A DNA stretch of 64,000 bases from JAJYSO01 sp964586655 (GCA_964586655.1 CAZPGY010000001.1:1-64000); one strand, 5' to 3'; counted from the first letter of the stretch, positions 17,607-27,463 are shown. Numbers and translations are program-made. The notes: generated by a model from the sequence alone, not told the origin.

Positions 17607-18860
17607 ATGGAGTTAAAACGGGTAGTTATTACCGGAATTGGAGCACTCACTCCCATTGGGAACAATATAGAGGAGTATTGGGCTGGCCTAAAACAAGGAA
17701 AAAGCGGGAGTGCGCCAATTACTCATTTTGACCCCGAAAAGTTTAAAACCAAATTTGCCTGCGAGGTCAAAGATTTTGATTTTAAAGGCTATTTTGATCG
17801 CAAAGAACTCCGCAAGATGGACAAATTTGCGCAGTATGCCATGGTTTCCTCCGATGAAGCTATTGCCGATTCTAATTTAGACTTAGACAAAGTCGACAAA
17901 CACAGGGTCGGAGTAATTTGGGGAGCCGGTATTGGTGGACTGGAGACTTTTCAAAATGAGGTCATCAACTATGCAAATGGTAACGGCACACCACGTTTTA
18001 ACCCATTCTTTATTCCTAAAATGATTGCTGATATTGCCCCGGGTAATATCTCTATCAAGCACGGTTTTATGGGGCCTAACTATGCTACCGTTTCGGCCTG
18101 TGCCTCTTCGGCCAATGCAATTATCGATTCTTTGAATGCCATCCGTTTAGGACTGAGCGATGTAGTGGTCACCGGAGGTAGCGAAGCCGCGGTAACCATT
18201 GCCGGTATGGGCGGATTTAATGCCATGCGGGCTCTCTCTACCCGAAACGACGACCCACAAGGTGCCTCAAGGCCTTTCGATGCTAATCGTGACGGATTTG
18301 TCCTTGGAGAAGGATCAGGAGCCTTGATATTGGAAGAGTATGAACATGCCAAAGCAAGAGGAGCAAAAATTTATGCAGAAGTAGCCGGAGGCGGAATGTC
18401 CTCTGATGCTTACCACATGACGGCCCCCCATCCCGAAGGAGAAGGTGTAGTGGCCGTTATGAAAAACTGCCTAAAAAATGCCAACCTCAGTCCACAGGAT
18501 GTCGATGCCATCAACACCCACGGAACTTCTACCCCTCTGGGAGATGTAGCGGAAATTAAAGCTATTGAAAAAGTCTTTGGCAACCATGCTAAAGACATCA
18601 ACATCAACTCCACTAAATCCATGACCGGTCACCTCTTAGGAGCCGCCGGTGCCATCGAGGCCATCGCTTCGATTTTGGCTATGGAAAATGGCGTTGTCCC
18701 TCCCACTATTAATCATGAAGTTCAGGACGAAAAAATCAACCCGGAACTCAACTTAACCCTCAACAAAGCACAAAAACGAGACGTAAATGTCGCCATGAGC
18801 AACACTTTTGGTTTTGGCGGACACAACGCTTGTATTCTGTTTAAAAAGTTAGAGGCCTAA
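17607..18860 (+). CDS. fabF: 3-oxoacyl-ACP synthase II
   Basis: The condensing enzyme extends acyl-ACP with malonyl-ACP. The 417-residue protein has the catalytic Cys in VSACASSANAI and the two His residues in NTHGTSTPLGD and KSMTGHLLGAAGA. The family C-terminus is NTFGFGGHNACILFK. It follows acpP directly and precedes rnc by 9 bp, the usual Bacteroidetes order. Confidence 0.97.
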   Translation: MELKRVVITGIGALTPIGNNIEEYWAGLKQGKSGSAPITHFDPEKFKTKFACEVKDFDFKGYFDRKELRKMDKFAQYAMVSSDEAIADSNLDLDKVDKHRVGVIWGAGIGGLETFQNEVINYANGNGTPRFNPFFIPKMIADIAPGNISIKHGFMGPNYATVSACASSANAIIDSLNAIRLGLSDVVVTGGSEAAVTIAGMGGFNAMRALSTRNDDPQGASRPFDANRDGFVLGEGSGALILEEYEHAKARGAKIYAEVAGGGMSSDAYHMTAPHPEGEGVVAVMKNCLKNANLSPQDVDAINTHGTSTPLGDVAEIKAIEKVFGNHAKDININSTKSMTGHLLGAAGAIEAIASILAMENGVVPPTINHEVQDEKINPELNLTLNKAQKRDVNVAMSNTFGFGGHNACILFKKLEA

Positions 18861-18869
18861 TAAAATTCT

Positions 18870-19604
18870 ATGGGCATTGTCCAAAAACTATTGCATCCCC
18901 GTTCCTCAAAAGGCGGGGAGTTTTTTATGACCTTGCAAGAAATACTGGGATTCTCGCCCGGGGAAATCAAATATTATCAACAGGCTTTCACCCATCCGGC
19001 AACTCACAAAAAAGACGAAACCGGACGCGAAATTAATTATGAACGCCTCGAATTTCTCGGAGACGCCATCCTCGATACCGTGGTGGCCGCCTATCTTTTT
19101 AAAGAACTGCCCGATGCTGATGAAGGCAACCTAACTCAGATGCGTGCCAAATTGGTTAGTCGCAGCTACCTCAATCAATTAGGGCGCGATCTTAAACTAA
19201 TCGAACTGGTAGAAAAACCCGCTTCTGCATTTCAATATGGCAAAAACATTCACGGCAACCTGTTTGAAGCCTTAATAGGAGCCGTTTTTGAAGATAAAGG
19301 CTATAAATATTGTGTGCGCTTTATCCAAAATGAAGTGATTGAAGCCCATGTCGATATTCACCAACTGCAGAAAAAAATCATCAGCTATAAAAGTTACCTG
19401 ATCAATTGGTGCCAAAAGAAAAAGAAGGATTTTGAGTTTGAAACCTTTGAAGATACCGGTAAAGAATCCTGCAAGCACTTTGCCGTCAAGCTGCATATTG
19501 CCAATCAAGTGATTGCCAAAGCGCGTTCCACCTCCAAGAAAAAAGCCGAGGAAAAAGCAGCAAGACGGGCTTACTATTCTTTACAACACAAAATAGAATC
19601 ATAA
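18870..19604 (+). CDS. rnc: Ribonuclease III
   Basis: This double-strand-specific endonuclease matures rRNA and structured RNAs. Its 244 residues include the catalytic signature NYERLEFLGDAILD, the downstream acidic NLFEALIGAVFEDKG and a C-terminal dsRNA-binding domain (IAKARSTSKKKAEEKAARRA). A second in-frame ATG at 18927 (MTLQEILGF) would give a product about 19 residues shorter, also plausible. The gene is nine bases downstream of fabF, so it is cotranscribed. Confidence 0.95.
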   Translation: MGIVQKLLHPRSSKGGEFFMTLQEILGFSPGEIKYYQQAFTHPATHKKDETGREINYERLEFLGDAILDTVVAAYLFKELPDADEGNLTQMRAKLVSRSYLNQLGRDLKLIELVEKPASAFQYGKNIHGNLFEALIGAVFEDKGYKYCVRFIQNEVIEAHVDIHQLQKKIISYKSYLINWCQKKKKDFEFETFEDTGKESCKHFAVKLHIANQVIAKARSTSKKKAEEKAARRAYYSLQHKIES

Positions 19605-19682
19605 AATATTTTTTTGATCCAAATTCTCACGCTGTTCCCGTCAAAATGGGTTAACTTTAGGGCTTTAAATGCGCGTGAAAAG

Positions 19683-20165
19683 ATGGAGCAGCACAAGATC
19701 AATACCCTGAGCTTAGAAGATGATTTGGAGGAAGAGACCGCATGTCTTTTTGCCATACACGCTTCGACCCAAATTTATAGGCTGGCTTACCTCATCAACA
19801 AGGTGTTGGGTATTAATTTATACCGCAAAAACAACGATGTAGAGCTGCTACAAGACAACAGCAAAGCCATTTATCCACTTTATCATTATTTTGATCGAGA
19901 ACGATTGTTGGACTACTATATCATTGCTAATAAATCGACCGTAAAATCCACTGAACAAAGAGAAGGCGGACTGTTTGGGCATTCCAATTCTTATTTCACC
20001 TATCTAATTCCCGAACACCGATCGGTTGATTTTTTCTTGAAAATTGAAGGTACTGTACGGGCCAAAGAAAGCCTTTTAAAAATAAAAAAAATCAATCGGG
20101 TGTCTACGGTTTATCCCCTGAATCTCGCCACCATAAAATCACATAAAAATTTAATTTTCGAATGA
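19683..20165 (+). CDS. IPExxxVDY family protein
   Basis: A 160-residue protein of unknown function specific to Bacteroidetes. The naming motif appears here as IPEHRSVDFFLKIEG, with VDF in place of VDY. The start MEQHKINTLSL at 19683 is preferred because the earlier in-frame start at 19614 adds an unrelated stretch. It overlaps pyruvate kinase by 4 bp (ATGA) and follows rnc by 78 bp. Constant linkage to rnc and pyk in flavobacteria suggests a housekeeping role. Confidence 0.88.
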   Translation: MEQHKINTLSLEDDLEEETACLFAIHASTQIYRLAYLINKVLGINLYRKNNDVELLQDNSKAIYPLYHYFDRERLLDYYIIANKSTVKSTEQREGGLFGHSNSYFTYLIPEHRSVDFFLKIEGTVRAKESLLKIKKINRVSTVYPLNLATIKSHKNLIFE

Positions 20166-21595
20166 ATAAGGTAATCAAGAAAACTAAAATCGTATCTACT
20201 TTAGGGCCTTCCACAGATTCAGAAAAGATCTTGGAAGCCATGTTGCAAAACGGCGTCAATGTATTTCGAATTAATTTCTCCCATGCCAAACACGACGATG
20301 TAAAGCAAAAGATAGCCACCATACGCGCTCTCGGGAAAAAACTCGACATGAATGTAGGGATTTTGGCAGATTTACAAGGTCCCAAACTCAGGGTAGGCAA
20401 GATGAAACCCGATGTAATTGTAAACAAAAATGACAAAGTAACCTTTGTAACCGGTAAGCCTTTTGAAGGAGATGCCGATCGGGTTTTCATGAATTATGAC
20501 AATTTCCCAAAGGATGTAAAACCCAAAGAGCGTATCCTGCTCGACGACGGAAAACTGATTTTTGAAGTGGTGGAAACCAACCAAAAAGACGAAGTAGTGA
20601 GTAAAGTAATCCAAGGAGGACCACTACGATCGCGAAAAGGCGTGAACTTACCCAACACCAATATCTCCCTCCCGGCCATGACCGAGAAAGATATTGTCGA
20701 CGCACAATTTGCCATTGCGCAAGAGGTAGATTGGATTGCTTTATCTTTTGTACGTACCGGAAAAGACCTTAAAGTACTGCGCGATATCATCAAAAAACAC
20801 AGCGATCAAAAAATCCCCATTATCGCCAAGATTGAAAAACCGGAAGGCGTCAAAAATATTGATAAAATTGTGGCTTATTGTGATGGACTAATGGTGGCTC
20901 GCGGCGATTTGGGCGTCGAAGTGCCGGCCCACGAAGTACCTTTGATTCAAAAGCAGCTGGTCAACCGCGCCAAACTGGCTCGAATTCCGGTCATTATTGC
21001 CACCCAAATGATGGAAAGCATGATCGAAAGCCTAACCCCTACCCGTGCCGAGGTCAACGATGTGGCCAATTCTGTGATGGACGGAGCCGATGCCGTAATG
21101 CTCAGCGGGGAAACTTCCATAGGAAAATATCCGGTAGAAGTCATTAAAAAGATGTCACAAATCGTATTAAATGTCGAAAACTCCGAATTGATTCGCGTTC
21201 CTGAAGAACATCCTACCATCATGACCAAGCGCTTTATCACCAAATCCATTTGTTTTCACGCAGCCCAATCTGCCAATGAGATCGATGCCGCGGCCATTTG
21301 TGCCTTAACTAATAGTGGATACACCCCTTTTCAAATTTCGGCATGGCGCCCAAACTCCAATATACTTGCCTTTAGCTCCAATCACCGCATCCTCAATCAA
21401 CTCAGTTTATTGTGGGGCGTTAGGGCATTTTACTACGACAAATTTCTCAGCACCGATGAAACCATTGCTGACGTAAATGCCATTGCCCGAGCAAAAGGAT
21501 ATGTCAAAAAGGGAGATTTTGTCATTAATTTGGCAGCCATGCCCGTAGAAAAAAAGGGAATGGTCAATACCTTTAGGATCTCAAATGTCGATTAA
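20162..21595 (+). CDS. pyk: Pyruvate kinase
   Basis: It makes pyruvate and ATP from phosphoenolpyruvate. The 477-residue protein has TKIVSTLGPSTDS at the start, the catalytic Lys region IIAKIEKPEGV and the ADP-site stretch MDGADAVMLSGETS. The C-terminal allosteric domain is complete. It is translationally coupled to the IPExxxVDY gene through an ATGA overlap and closes the acpP operon. A perfect palindrome GACAGGCCTGTC lies 15 bp after the stop (21610-21621), without a T-run. Confidence 0.96.
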   Translation: MNKVIKKTKIVSTLGPSTDSEKILEAMLQNGVNVFRINFSHAKHDDVKQKIATIRALGKKLDMNVGILADLQGPKLRVGKMKPDVIVNKNDKVTFVTGKPFEGDADRVFMNYDNFPKDVKPKERILLDDGKLIFEVVETNQKDEVVSKVIQGGPLRSRKGVNLPNTNISLPAMTEKDIVDAQFAIAQEVDWIALSFVRTGKDLKVLRDIIKKHSDQKIPIIAKIEKPEGVKNIDKIVAYCDGLMVARGDLGVEVPAHEVPLIQKQLVNRAKLARIPVIIATQMMESMIESLTPTRAEVNDVANSVMDGADAVMLSGETSIGKYPVEVIKKMSQIVLNVENSELIRVPEEHPTIMTKRFITKSICFHAAQSANEIDAAAICALTNSGYTPFQISAWRPNSNILAFSSNHRILNQLSLLWGVRAFYYDKFLSTDETIADVNAIARAKGYVKKGDFVINLAAMPVEKKGMVNTFRISNVD

Positions 21596-21718
21596 TTTCA
21601 AAGAATAATGACAGGCCTGTCCGGAAAGTGTTTTGAGAAAACAACAGAAAGCTTAAGTTTTGATGCCCATAATAAACTAAAATTTGTTAATTTTAGGACT
21701 CATTAAAAAAAGAAAACT

Positions 21719-22255
21719 ATGGCAGTCAAAGCACCTTTTAACTTAACCAAGTGGTTGGAAGAAAACCGCGATCAACTCAAACCGCCCGTTGGCAATAAGA
21801 ACCTTTATAAAGATGCGGGAGACTATATTGTAATGGTCGTTGCCGGACCCAATGCGCGAAAGGATTATCACTTCAACGAAACCGAAGAGCTTTTCTATCA
21901 ACTGGAAGGAGAAATAGAAGTTCACATCCAAGACGAAGGCCAAAAACGCACCATGAAACTCGGCCCGGGTGATATGTATTTAAATCCGGCAAAAGTACCG
22001 CACAGCCCGGTACGAAAAGAAGGCTCTATCGGCCTGGTAATTGAGCGAAAACGCGTCAACCTCCAAGGCGATGATGGCCTACTTTGGTATTGTGACCATT
22101 GCAATCACAAGCTTCATGAGGTTTATTTTCCCCTACACGATATCGAAAAAGATTTCCTCAAACACTTTAAAGAGTTTTATGCCAGCGAAACCTTGCGCAC
22201 TTGTGACAACTGTGGAGAAGTGATGCCGGTAGATCCGCGATTTGTGTCCGAATAA
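21719..22255 (+). CDS. nbaC: 3-hydroxyanthranilate 3,4-dioxygenase
   Basis: This cupin dioxygenase opens the ring of 3-hydroxyanthranilate in the kynurenine route to quinolinate and NAD. The protein has 178 residues. The metal site is spread over DYHFNETEELFYQLEG and PHSPVR. The C-terminus has two CxxC pairs (CDHC and CDNC), a rubredoxin-like iron site of the bacterial enzymes. No other kynurenine-pathway gene is in the window. It stands alone between pyk and dinB. Confidence 0.93.
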   Translation: MAVKAPFNLTKWLEENRDQLKPPVGNKNLYKDAGDYIVMVVAGPNARKDYHFNETEELFYQLEGEIEVHIQDEGQKRTMKLGPGDMYLNPAKVPHSPVRKEGSIGLVIERKRVNLQGDDGLLWYCDHCNHKLHEVYFPLHDIEKDFLKHFKEFYASETLRTCDNCGEVMPVDPRFVSE

Positions 22256-22344
22256 AAGTGAATTTTGGATGCTTTTTTAAAGCCCAAAAACTCATGCTGC
22301 CCAGCGCTTGCCACCGACAAAAACGGAAGTAGATTGTTTTCGTT

Positions 22345-22352
22345 ATTTTTGT
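22345..22352 (+). promoter_or_regulatory. -7 box almost touching the dinB start
   Basis: TATTTTTG is followed after only three bases by the ATG at 22356. If this box is used and transcription starts about 7 bases on, the message would be leaderless or nearly so. Alternatively a promoter further upstream is used. Confidence 0.4.
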
Positions 22353-22355
22353 AAC

Positions 22356-23441
22356 ATGTTGCCGTTACGCAAAATTATTCACGTTGATATGGATGCGTTT
22401 TATGCATCCGTGGAGCAGCGCGACAATCCCAAGTTGCGCGGCAAACCACTCGTTGTGGGAGGAAGCTCCAAGCGCGGAGTCGTTGCCGCTGCCAGCTATG
22501 AAGCCCGTCAATACGGAGTCAAAAGCGCCATGAGCAGCATGACAGCCAAACGGCTTTGTCCCGAATTGATTTTTGTGCGCCCGGACTTTGACAAGTACCG
22601 TAAAATATCAAACCAAATTCGACAAATCTTCTTTGAATATACCGATTTGGTGGAGCCCCTGTCGCTTGACGAAGCCTATCTTGATGTCAGTCTCAATAAA
22701 AAAGGCCATCCCAGCGCCACACTTTTGGCCCGAGAAATCAGGAAAAAAATCAAAGAAAAGACCCAGTTAAATGCTTCGGCCGGAATTTCAATTAACAAGT
22801 TTTTGGCCAAAGTGGCCAGTGACATCAATAAACCCAACGGACAAAAAACCATCCCCCCGGAAGCGGTAAACTCCTTTCTTGAAAATTTGGAAATCAAAGA
22901 ATTCTACGGCGTAGGGCAAGTAACTGCGCAAAAAATGTATAAACTCGGTATTTTTACCGGTAAAGATTTAAAAGCCAAGTCTTTAGAATTTTTAGAAACC
23001 CATTTTGGCAAAACGGGTTCCCATTATTATGACGTGGTTCGCGGGGTTCACCTCAGTCCGGTTAAAACCCATCGCATTAGAAAATCCTTAAGCGCTGAAC
23101 ATACTTTTTCCGAAAATATCTCTTCAGAAGTTTTTATGATTGAGCATTTAAAATCTATTGCCGACTCTGTAGAACACCGACTCAACCGCCAGCAACTCGC
23201 CGGAAAAACGGTCACTTTAAAAATAAAATACAGCGATTTCAGCCTTCAAACCCGCAGCAAGACCTTGCCTTATTTTATTGCCAGTAAAAGCCTGATTCTT
23301 GAAACGGCCAAAGATCTCCTGTATCAAGATCACATCAAAAAATCGGTCCGCTTACTGGGAATTGCGCTTTCAAATTTTAACCATGAAGCAAAAGAACAAA
23401 CCAAGCGGGAAATTTATGAGCAACTAAAGTTTGACTTTTAA
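22356..23441 (+). CDS. dinB: DNA polymerase IV (Y family)
   Basis: This error-prone polymerase bypasses lesions. The 361-residue protein starts HVDMDAFYASVEQRDNP, containing the first catalytic Asp, and has the second acidic pair in LSLDEAYLDVS. Helix-hairpin-helix thumb (FYGVGQVTAQKMYKLG) and little-finger domains follow. The start at 22356 (MLPLRKIIHVD) is chosen over 22308 because the upstream extension has no family match. A beta-clamp-binding tail is not obvious. recA follows 89 bp downstream, so damage-response genes are grouped here. Confidence 0.94.
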   Translation: MLPLRKIIHVDMDAFYASVEQRDNPKLRGKPLVVGGSSKRGVVAAASYEARQYGVKSAMSSMTAKRLCPELIFVRPDFDKYRKISNQIRQIFFEYTDLVEPLSLDEAYLDVSLNKKGHPSATLLAREIRKKIKEKTQLNASAGISINKFLAKVASDINKPNGQKTIPPEAVNSFLENLEIKEFYGVGQVTAQKMYKLGIFTGKDLKAKSLEFLETHFGKTGSHYYDVVRGVHLSPVKTHRIRKSLSAEHTFSENISSEVFMIEHLKSIADSVEHRLNRQQLAGKTVTLKIKYSDFSLQTRSKTLPYFIASKSLILETAKDLLYQDHIKKSVRLLGIALSNFNHEAKEQTKREIYEQLKFDF

Positions 23442-23530
23442 ATTAAAGGGGCTTACAAAAACTATTATCCGGTTGCTTGTGATTAAAAGAAATGGTATTT
23501 TAGCAGCTTTGCAAGCCAAATATAAGTATT

Positions 23531-24568
23531 ATGAGTAAGGGAAAAGACAAGACAAAAAATATAGACAAGGAAAAAGAAGCCAAATTAAAGGCTTTAAAGG
23601 TGACACTTAACAAATTAGACAAGACTTATGGAAAAGGTACCGTCATGCGCATGAGCGATCAGGCGGTACAAGACGTAGAGGCCATTTCCTCCGGCTCCTT
23701 AGGTTTGGATCTTGCATTGGGAGTGGGCGGATATCCACGAGGAAGAGTGGTGGAAATCTATGGCCCTGAATCTTCCGGAAAAACAACCTTAGCTTTGCAT
23801 GCCATCGCCGAGGCACAAAAATCCGGTGGCATTGCTGCTTTTATTGATGCTGAACATGCTTTTGATCGTTTCTATGCCGAAAAATTGGGGATTGACATCG
23901 AATCACTTATCATTTCACAACCCGACAATGGAGAGCAGGCCTTGGAAATTGCCGATAACCTCATCCGGTCGGGCGCCATTGATATCATTGTGGTAGACTC
24001 TGTAGCCGCACTGACCCCGAAAAGTGAAATCGAAGGAGAAATGGGCGATTCCAAAATGGGATTGCACGCCCGCTTGATGTCACAGGCCTTGCGAAAACTC
24101 ACCGGATCTATCAGCAAAACCAAGTGTACCACCATCTTTATCAATCAATTGCGAGAGAAAATTGGGGTGATGTTTGGAAACCCCGAAACAACAACTGGTG
24201 GAAACGCTCTGAAATTCTATGCGTCCGTACGCTTAGATATTCGTCGTTCTACAAAAATAAAAGACAGCAACAGCAACATCATGGGAAACAAAACCCGTGT
24301 GAAGGTGGTGAAAAACAAAGTAGCGCCTCCTTTTAAAACTGCCGAATTTGACATCATGTATGGCGAAGGTATTTCCAAAGTAGGAGAAATCATTGATGTG
24401 GGAGTAGATTACGAAATCGTCAAAAAAGCCGGCTCTTGGTTCAGCTATGGCGAAACCAAGTTGGGACAAGGACGAGATGCCGTTAAAACCCTGCTCAAAG
24501 ACAATCCGGAATTGATGGAAGAACTGGAAGAAAAAATTCACGAAGCCATTAAAATGGCCAGCGCTTAA
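23531..24568 (+). CDS. recA: Recombinase RecA
   Basis: It forms filaments on single-stranded DNA and drives strand exchange and SOS activation. The 345-residue protein has Walker A GPESSGKTT, the KMGLHARLMSQALRKL stretch, the L2 loop region and the typical signature FINQLREKIGVMFGNPETTTGG. The N-terminal 25 residues are Lys-rich. No LexA-type operator could be recognised upstream, though SOS boxes of this phylum are poorly known to me. A strong hairpin 20 bp after the stop should end the transcript. Confidence 0.98.
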   Translation: MSKGKDKTKNIDKEKEAKLKALKVTLNKLDKTYGKGTVMRMSDQAVQDVEAISSGSLGLDLALGVGGYPRGRVVEIYGPESSGKTTLALHAIAEAQKSGGIAAFIDAEHAFDRFYAEKLGIDIESLIISQPDNGEQALEIADNLIRSGAIDIIVVDSVAALTPKSEIEGEMGDSKMGLHARLMSQALRKLTGSISKTKCTTIFINQLREKIGVMFGNPETTTGGNALKFYASVRLDIRRSTKIKDSNSNIMGNKTRVKVVKNKVAPPFKTAEFDIMYGEGISKVGEIIDVGVDYEIVKKAGSWFSYGETKLGQGRDAVKTLLKDNPELMEELEEKIHEAIKMASA

Positions 24569-24587
24569 CCCCATTTTTTAATACCCG

Positions 24588-24625
24588 AATCCTGCCGACT
24601 TATAAGACCCGGCAGGATTTGTTTA
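24588..24625 (+). terminator. recA terminator
   Basis: AATCCTGCCG (24588-24597) pairs perfectly with CGGCAGGATT (24610-24619) around 12 bases. TGTTTATT follows. Confidence 0.75.
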
Positions 24626-24645
24626 TTCCCACAAACCGCCCTTTT

Positions 24646-25296
24646 ATGAACCGCTCTCAACAGGTTTGGTATGCCTGCTATGGCTCCAACCTCTTATCCA
24701 ATCGCTTTTACTGCTATATCGCAGGAGGAAAACCCGAAGGATCCAGCCGTTTTTATCAAGGATGCCGCGACAAAACTCTGCCCCAAGCACAAAAACCCAT
24801 CCTTATTCCACAGGAACTCTATTTTGCCAAATCAGCCCGTGGCTGGAATAAAGGCAGTGTAGCCTTTATTAAACCGGATAGCAAAGCTCATGCGCAAACT
24901 TTGGGAAAACGTTATCTCATTACCCAAACACAATTTGTTGACCTGGTTCAACAAGAAAGCCAATTGCATAGCTCGCCGAAAATCGATTTTGACAAAGCTC
25001 GTCGAGAGGGAAAACTACAGATTAAAAAGAAAGCATGGTACAACCTACTCTGTTTTCTTGGTGATGATAACGGAATTCCCATTTTCACTTTCACCAATAC
25101 CCGGTTTCTTAACGATGAAATCAAATCTCCCGACAAGACTTATCTCACTACCCTCATAAAAGGATTGCAGTCCTGTTATGAACTTTCTCCCGAAGCAATT
25201 TGGAATTATCTTATCGCTAAAAAGGGAATTGACGGAACCTGGAACAAAACCACACTGCATCAATTGGTTACCGCTGTTTGCCGGGAAAGCCAATAA
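24646..25296 (+). CDS. GGCT-fold (gamma-glutamylcyclotransferase-like) protein
   Basis: The 216-residue protein begins VWYACYGSNL, the substrate-loop motif YGSN of the gamma-glutamylcyclotransferase/AIG2 fold. This suggests cyclising or binding of gamma-glutamyl groups. The expected catalytic Glu cannot be assigned with certainty, and the protein is longer than simple GGCT enzymes, so substrate and activity are open. The ATG at 24646 (MNRSQQVW) is preferred to 24619, which lies within the recA terminator. It appears to be monocistronic. Confidence 0.7.
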   Translation: MNRSQQVWYACYGSNLLSNRFYCYIAGGKPEGSSRFYQGCRDKTLPQAQKPILIPQELYFAKSARGWNKGSVAFIKPDSKAHAQTLGKRYLITQTQFVDLVQQESQLHSSPKIDFDKARREGKLQIKKKAWYNLLCFLGDDNGIPIFTFTNTRFLNDEIKSPDKTYLTTLIKGLQSCYELSPEAIWNYLIAKKGIDGTWNKTTLHQLVTAVCRESQ

Positions 25297-25439
25297 TGGC
25301 TAATTGATCATAAAAACAGCTCGCATTCTTCCTTTTTATAAAAGCAATAGACTGCCAAAATAACAGTTTTTTGTCCTTCAAATCAATTGGCTGGCTTTTT
25401 GCAATGCATTTAACCGAATAATCATTAAATATTTAGAAA

Positions 25440-26126
25440 ATGATAGGCTATTATGTTTTGATTGGAGCAATTATGCTCGTGAGCTGGTTGGTCAGCCACC
25501 GGCTAAAGTCCAAGTTTAAAAAATATTCCAAACTCCATTTACAGAATGGAATGAGCGGTGGTGAAGTAGCAGAAAAAATGCTGAGGGATCACGGAATCAC
25601 TGATGTCGAGGTCATTTCAACCCCGGGAAAACTTACCGACCACTATGACCCACGCAACAAAACCGTCAATTTGAGTGAAGCCGTTTTCAACAAACACAAT
25701 GCGGCAGCGGCCGCCGTGGCAGCGCACGAATGCGGCCATGCAGTACAACACGCCAAAGCCTATAAGTGGTTAAGCATGCGAAGCCGGTTGGTGCCCTTTG
25801 TCAGCGTGGCTTCTCGTTTTAGTCAATGGATTATCTTTGCCGGAATCATATTAATGATGATGAACCTCTTCGGATTGGGGCAAATCGTACTTTACGCCGG
25901 CATTGCTTTCTTTGCCATGGGAACGCTGTTTAGTTTTGTTACCCTTCCGGTAGAATACGACGCCAGTCATCGGGCATTGGCGTGGTTAAAACAATCGGGA
26001 ACGGTGACTCCGCAGGAACTAAGCGGAGCAAAAGACGCTTTAAAATGGGCAGCACGCACCTATGTTGTGGCCGCCATCGGCTCCTTGGCCATGTTGCTCT
26101 ACTATATCATGCTGTCAAGACGATAA
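25440..26126 (+). CDS. Membrane zinc metallopeptidase (YugP family)
   Basis: An inner-membrane metalloprotease of unknown substrate. The first 20 residues form a membrane anchor, and the zinc-binding motif HECGHAVQH lies near residue 97. Two further hydrophobic segments follow (around 130-150 and 150-170), and the C-terminus ends in a last membrane helix (YVVAAIGSLAMLLYYIML). The length of 228 residues matches the family. It lies between the GGCT-like gene and an acyl-CoA dehydrogenase, apparently with its own promoter. Confidence 0.88.
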   Translation: MIGYYVLIGAIMLVSWLVSHRLKSKFKKYSKLHLQNGMSGGEVAEKMLRDHGITDVEVISTPGKLTDHYDPRNKTVNLSEAVFNKHNAAAAAVAAHECGHAVQHAKAYKWLSMRSRLVPFVSVASRFSQWIIFAGIILMMMNLFGLGQIVLYAGIAFFAMGTLFSFVTLPVEYDASHRALAWLKQSGTVTPQELSGAKDALKWAARTYVVAAIGSLAMLLYYIMLSRR

Positions 26127-26209
26127 ATAATAACAATTGGCCGAATACCTCTGAAAACCGGCATTCCTTTTTCGGGCTTAAAAACCGATGCGCTTCAGCG
26201 GTAATTCCT

Positions 26210-26217
26210 TAAATTTG
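26210..26217 (+). promoter_or_regulatory. Candidate -7 box of the acyl-CoA dehydrogenase gene
   Basis: TAAATTTG matches TAnnTTTG and ends 23 nt before the ATG at 26241. Confidence 0.5.
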
Positions 26218-26240
26218 CCACTCATTTATAGCAACAAATT

Positions 26241-27419
26241 ATGAAAACTGATAATTTTCAATCTCCGGATTATTTTAATATTGACGATTTACTGACCGAT
26301 GAACACAAAATGGTTCGCAGTGCCGCCCGCGATTGGGTGAAACGCGAAATTTCTCCCATCATTGAGGAAGCCGCTCAAAAGTCAGAATTCCCCGATCAAA
26401 TCACCAAAGGCCTGGCCGAAATTGGTGCTTTTGGCCCCGATATTCCTACAGAATATGGCGGTGCCGGGCTTGATAAAATATCCTATGGTTTGATTATGCA
26501 GGAAATTGAACGCGGTGATAGTGGAGTACGCTCTACCGCTTCTGTGCAGTCTTCGTTGGTTATGTTTCCCATTTACCACTTTGGAACAGAAGAACAGCGC
26601 AAAAAATACTTACCCAAGCTGGCCACCGGAGAAATGATGGGCTGCTTTGGATTGACTGAACCCGATCACGGTTCTAATCCCAGTGGCATGTTAACCCATT
26701 ATGAAGACAAAGGCGACTACTATTTGCTCAACGGTGCCAAAATGTGGATCTCTAATGCGCCATTTGCCGATATTGCCGTAGTTTGGGCCAAAAATGAAAA
26801 AGGTCGCATTCACGGCTTGATTGTCGAGCGCGGAATGGAAGGTTTTTCAACCCCCGAAACCCACAACAAATGGTCTTTGCGCGCTTCCGCGACCGGCGAA
26901 TTGATTTTTGAAGACGTCAAAGTACCCAAAGAAAATCTTCTCCCTAAGAAAGATGGTTTGGGCGCTCCTTTAACCTGTTTAGATTCTGCCCGCTACGGTA
27001 TCGCTTGGGGCGCAGTTGGAGCTGCCATGGATTGTTATCACACCGCCTTAAACTATGCAAAAGAACGCGAGCAGTTTGGAAAACCCATTGCCAGCTACCA
27101 GTTACAGCAAAAGAAATTGGCCGAAATGATTACGGAAATCTCAAAAGCCCAATTGATGAACCTCCGTTTGGGGCAATTGAAAAACGAAGGCAAAGCAACC
27201 TCTGCTCAGGTTTCTATGGCCAAACGCAACAGTGTTGAAATTGCAAAAAAAGTAGCCAGCGATGCCCGACAAATGCTCGGTGGAATGGGAATCACCGGAG
27301 AATATAGCATTATGCGCCACATGATGAATCTTGAAAGTGTGATTACCTATGAGGGGACCCACGATATCCACTTGCTGATTACCGGAAGTGATATTACCGG
27401 AATCCCGGCATTCAAATAA
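26241..27419 (+). CDS. Acyl-CoA dehydrogenase, glutaryl-CoA dehydrogenase-like
   Basis: This FAD enzyme oxidises an acyl-CoA. The 392-residue sequence is closest in character to glutaryl-CoA dehydrogenase: it has CFGLTEPDHGSNPSGM, WSLRASATGELIFEDV and the catalytic Glu in YEGTHDIH. It likely acts in lysine or tryptophan breakdown. The link to tryptophan breakdown is tempting because 3-hydroxyanthranilate dioxygenase lies 4 kb away, but they are not one operon. It is followed by a repeat-rich island. Confidence 0.88.
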   Translation: MKTDNFQSPDYFNIDDLLTDEHKMVRSAARDWVKREISPIIEEAAQKSEFPDQITKGLAEIGAFGPDIPTEYGGAGLDKISYGLIMQEIERGDSGVRSTASVQSSLVMFPIYHFGTEEQRKKYLPKLATGEMMGCFGLTEPDHGSNPSGMLTHYEDKGDYYLLNGAKMWISNAPFADIAVVWAKNEKGRIHGLIVERGMEGFSTPETHNKWSLRASATGELIFEDVKVPKENLLPKKDGLGAPLTCLDSARYGIAWGAVGAAMDCYHTALNYAKEREQFGKPIASYQLQQKKLAEMITEISKAQLMNLRLGQLKNEGKATSAQVSMAKRNSVEIAKKVASDARQMLGGMGITGEYSIMRHMMNLESVITYEGTHDIHLLITGSDITGIPAFK

Positions 27420-27463
27420 TATCAATTTGATTTATAAATTGATCTAAAGATTTATAGGATAAA

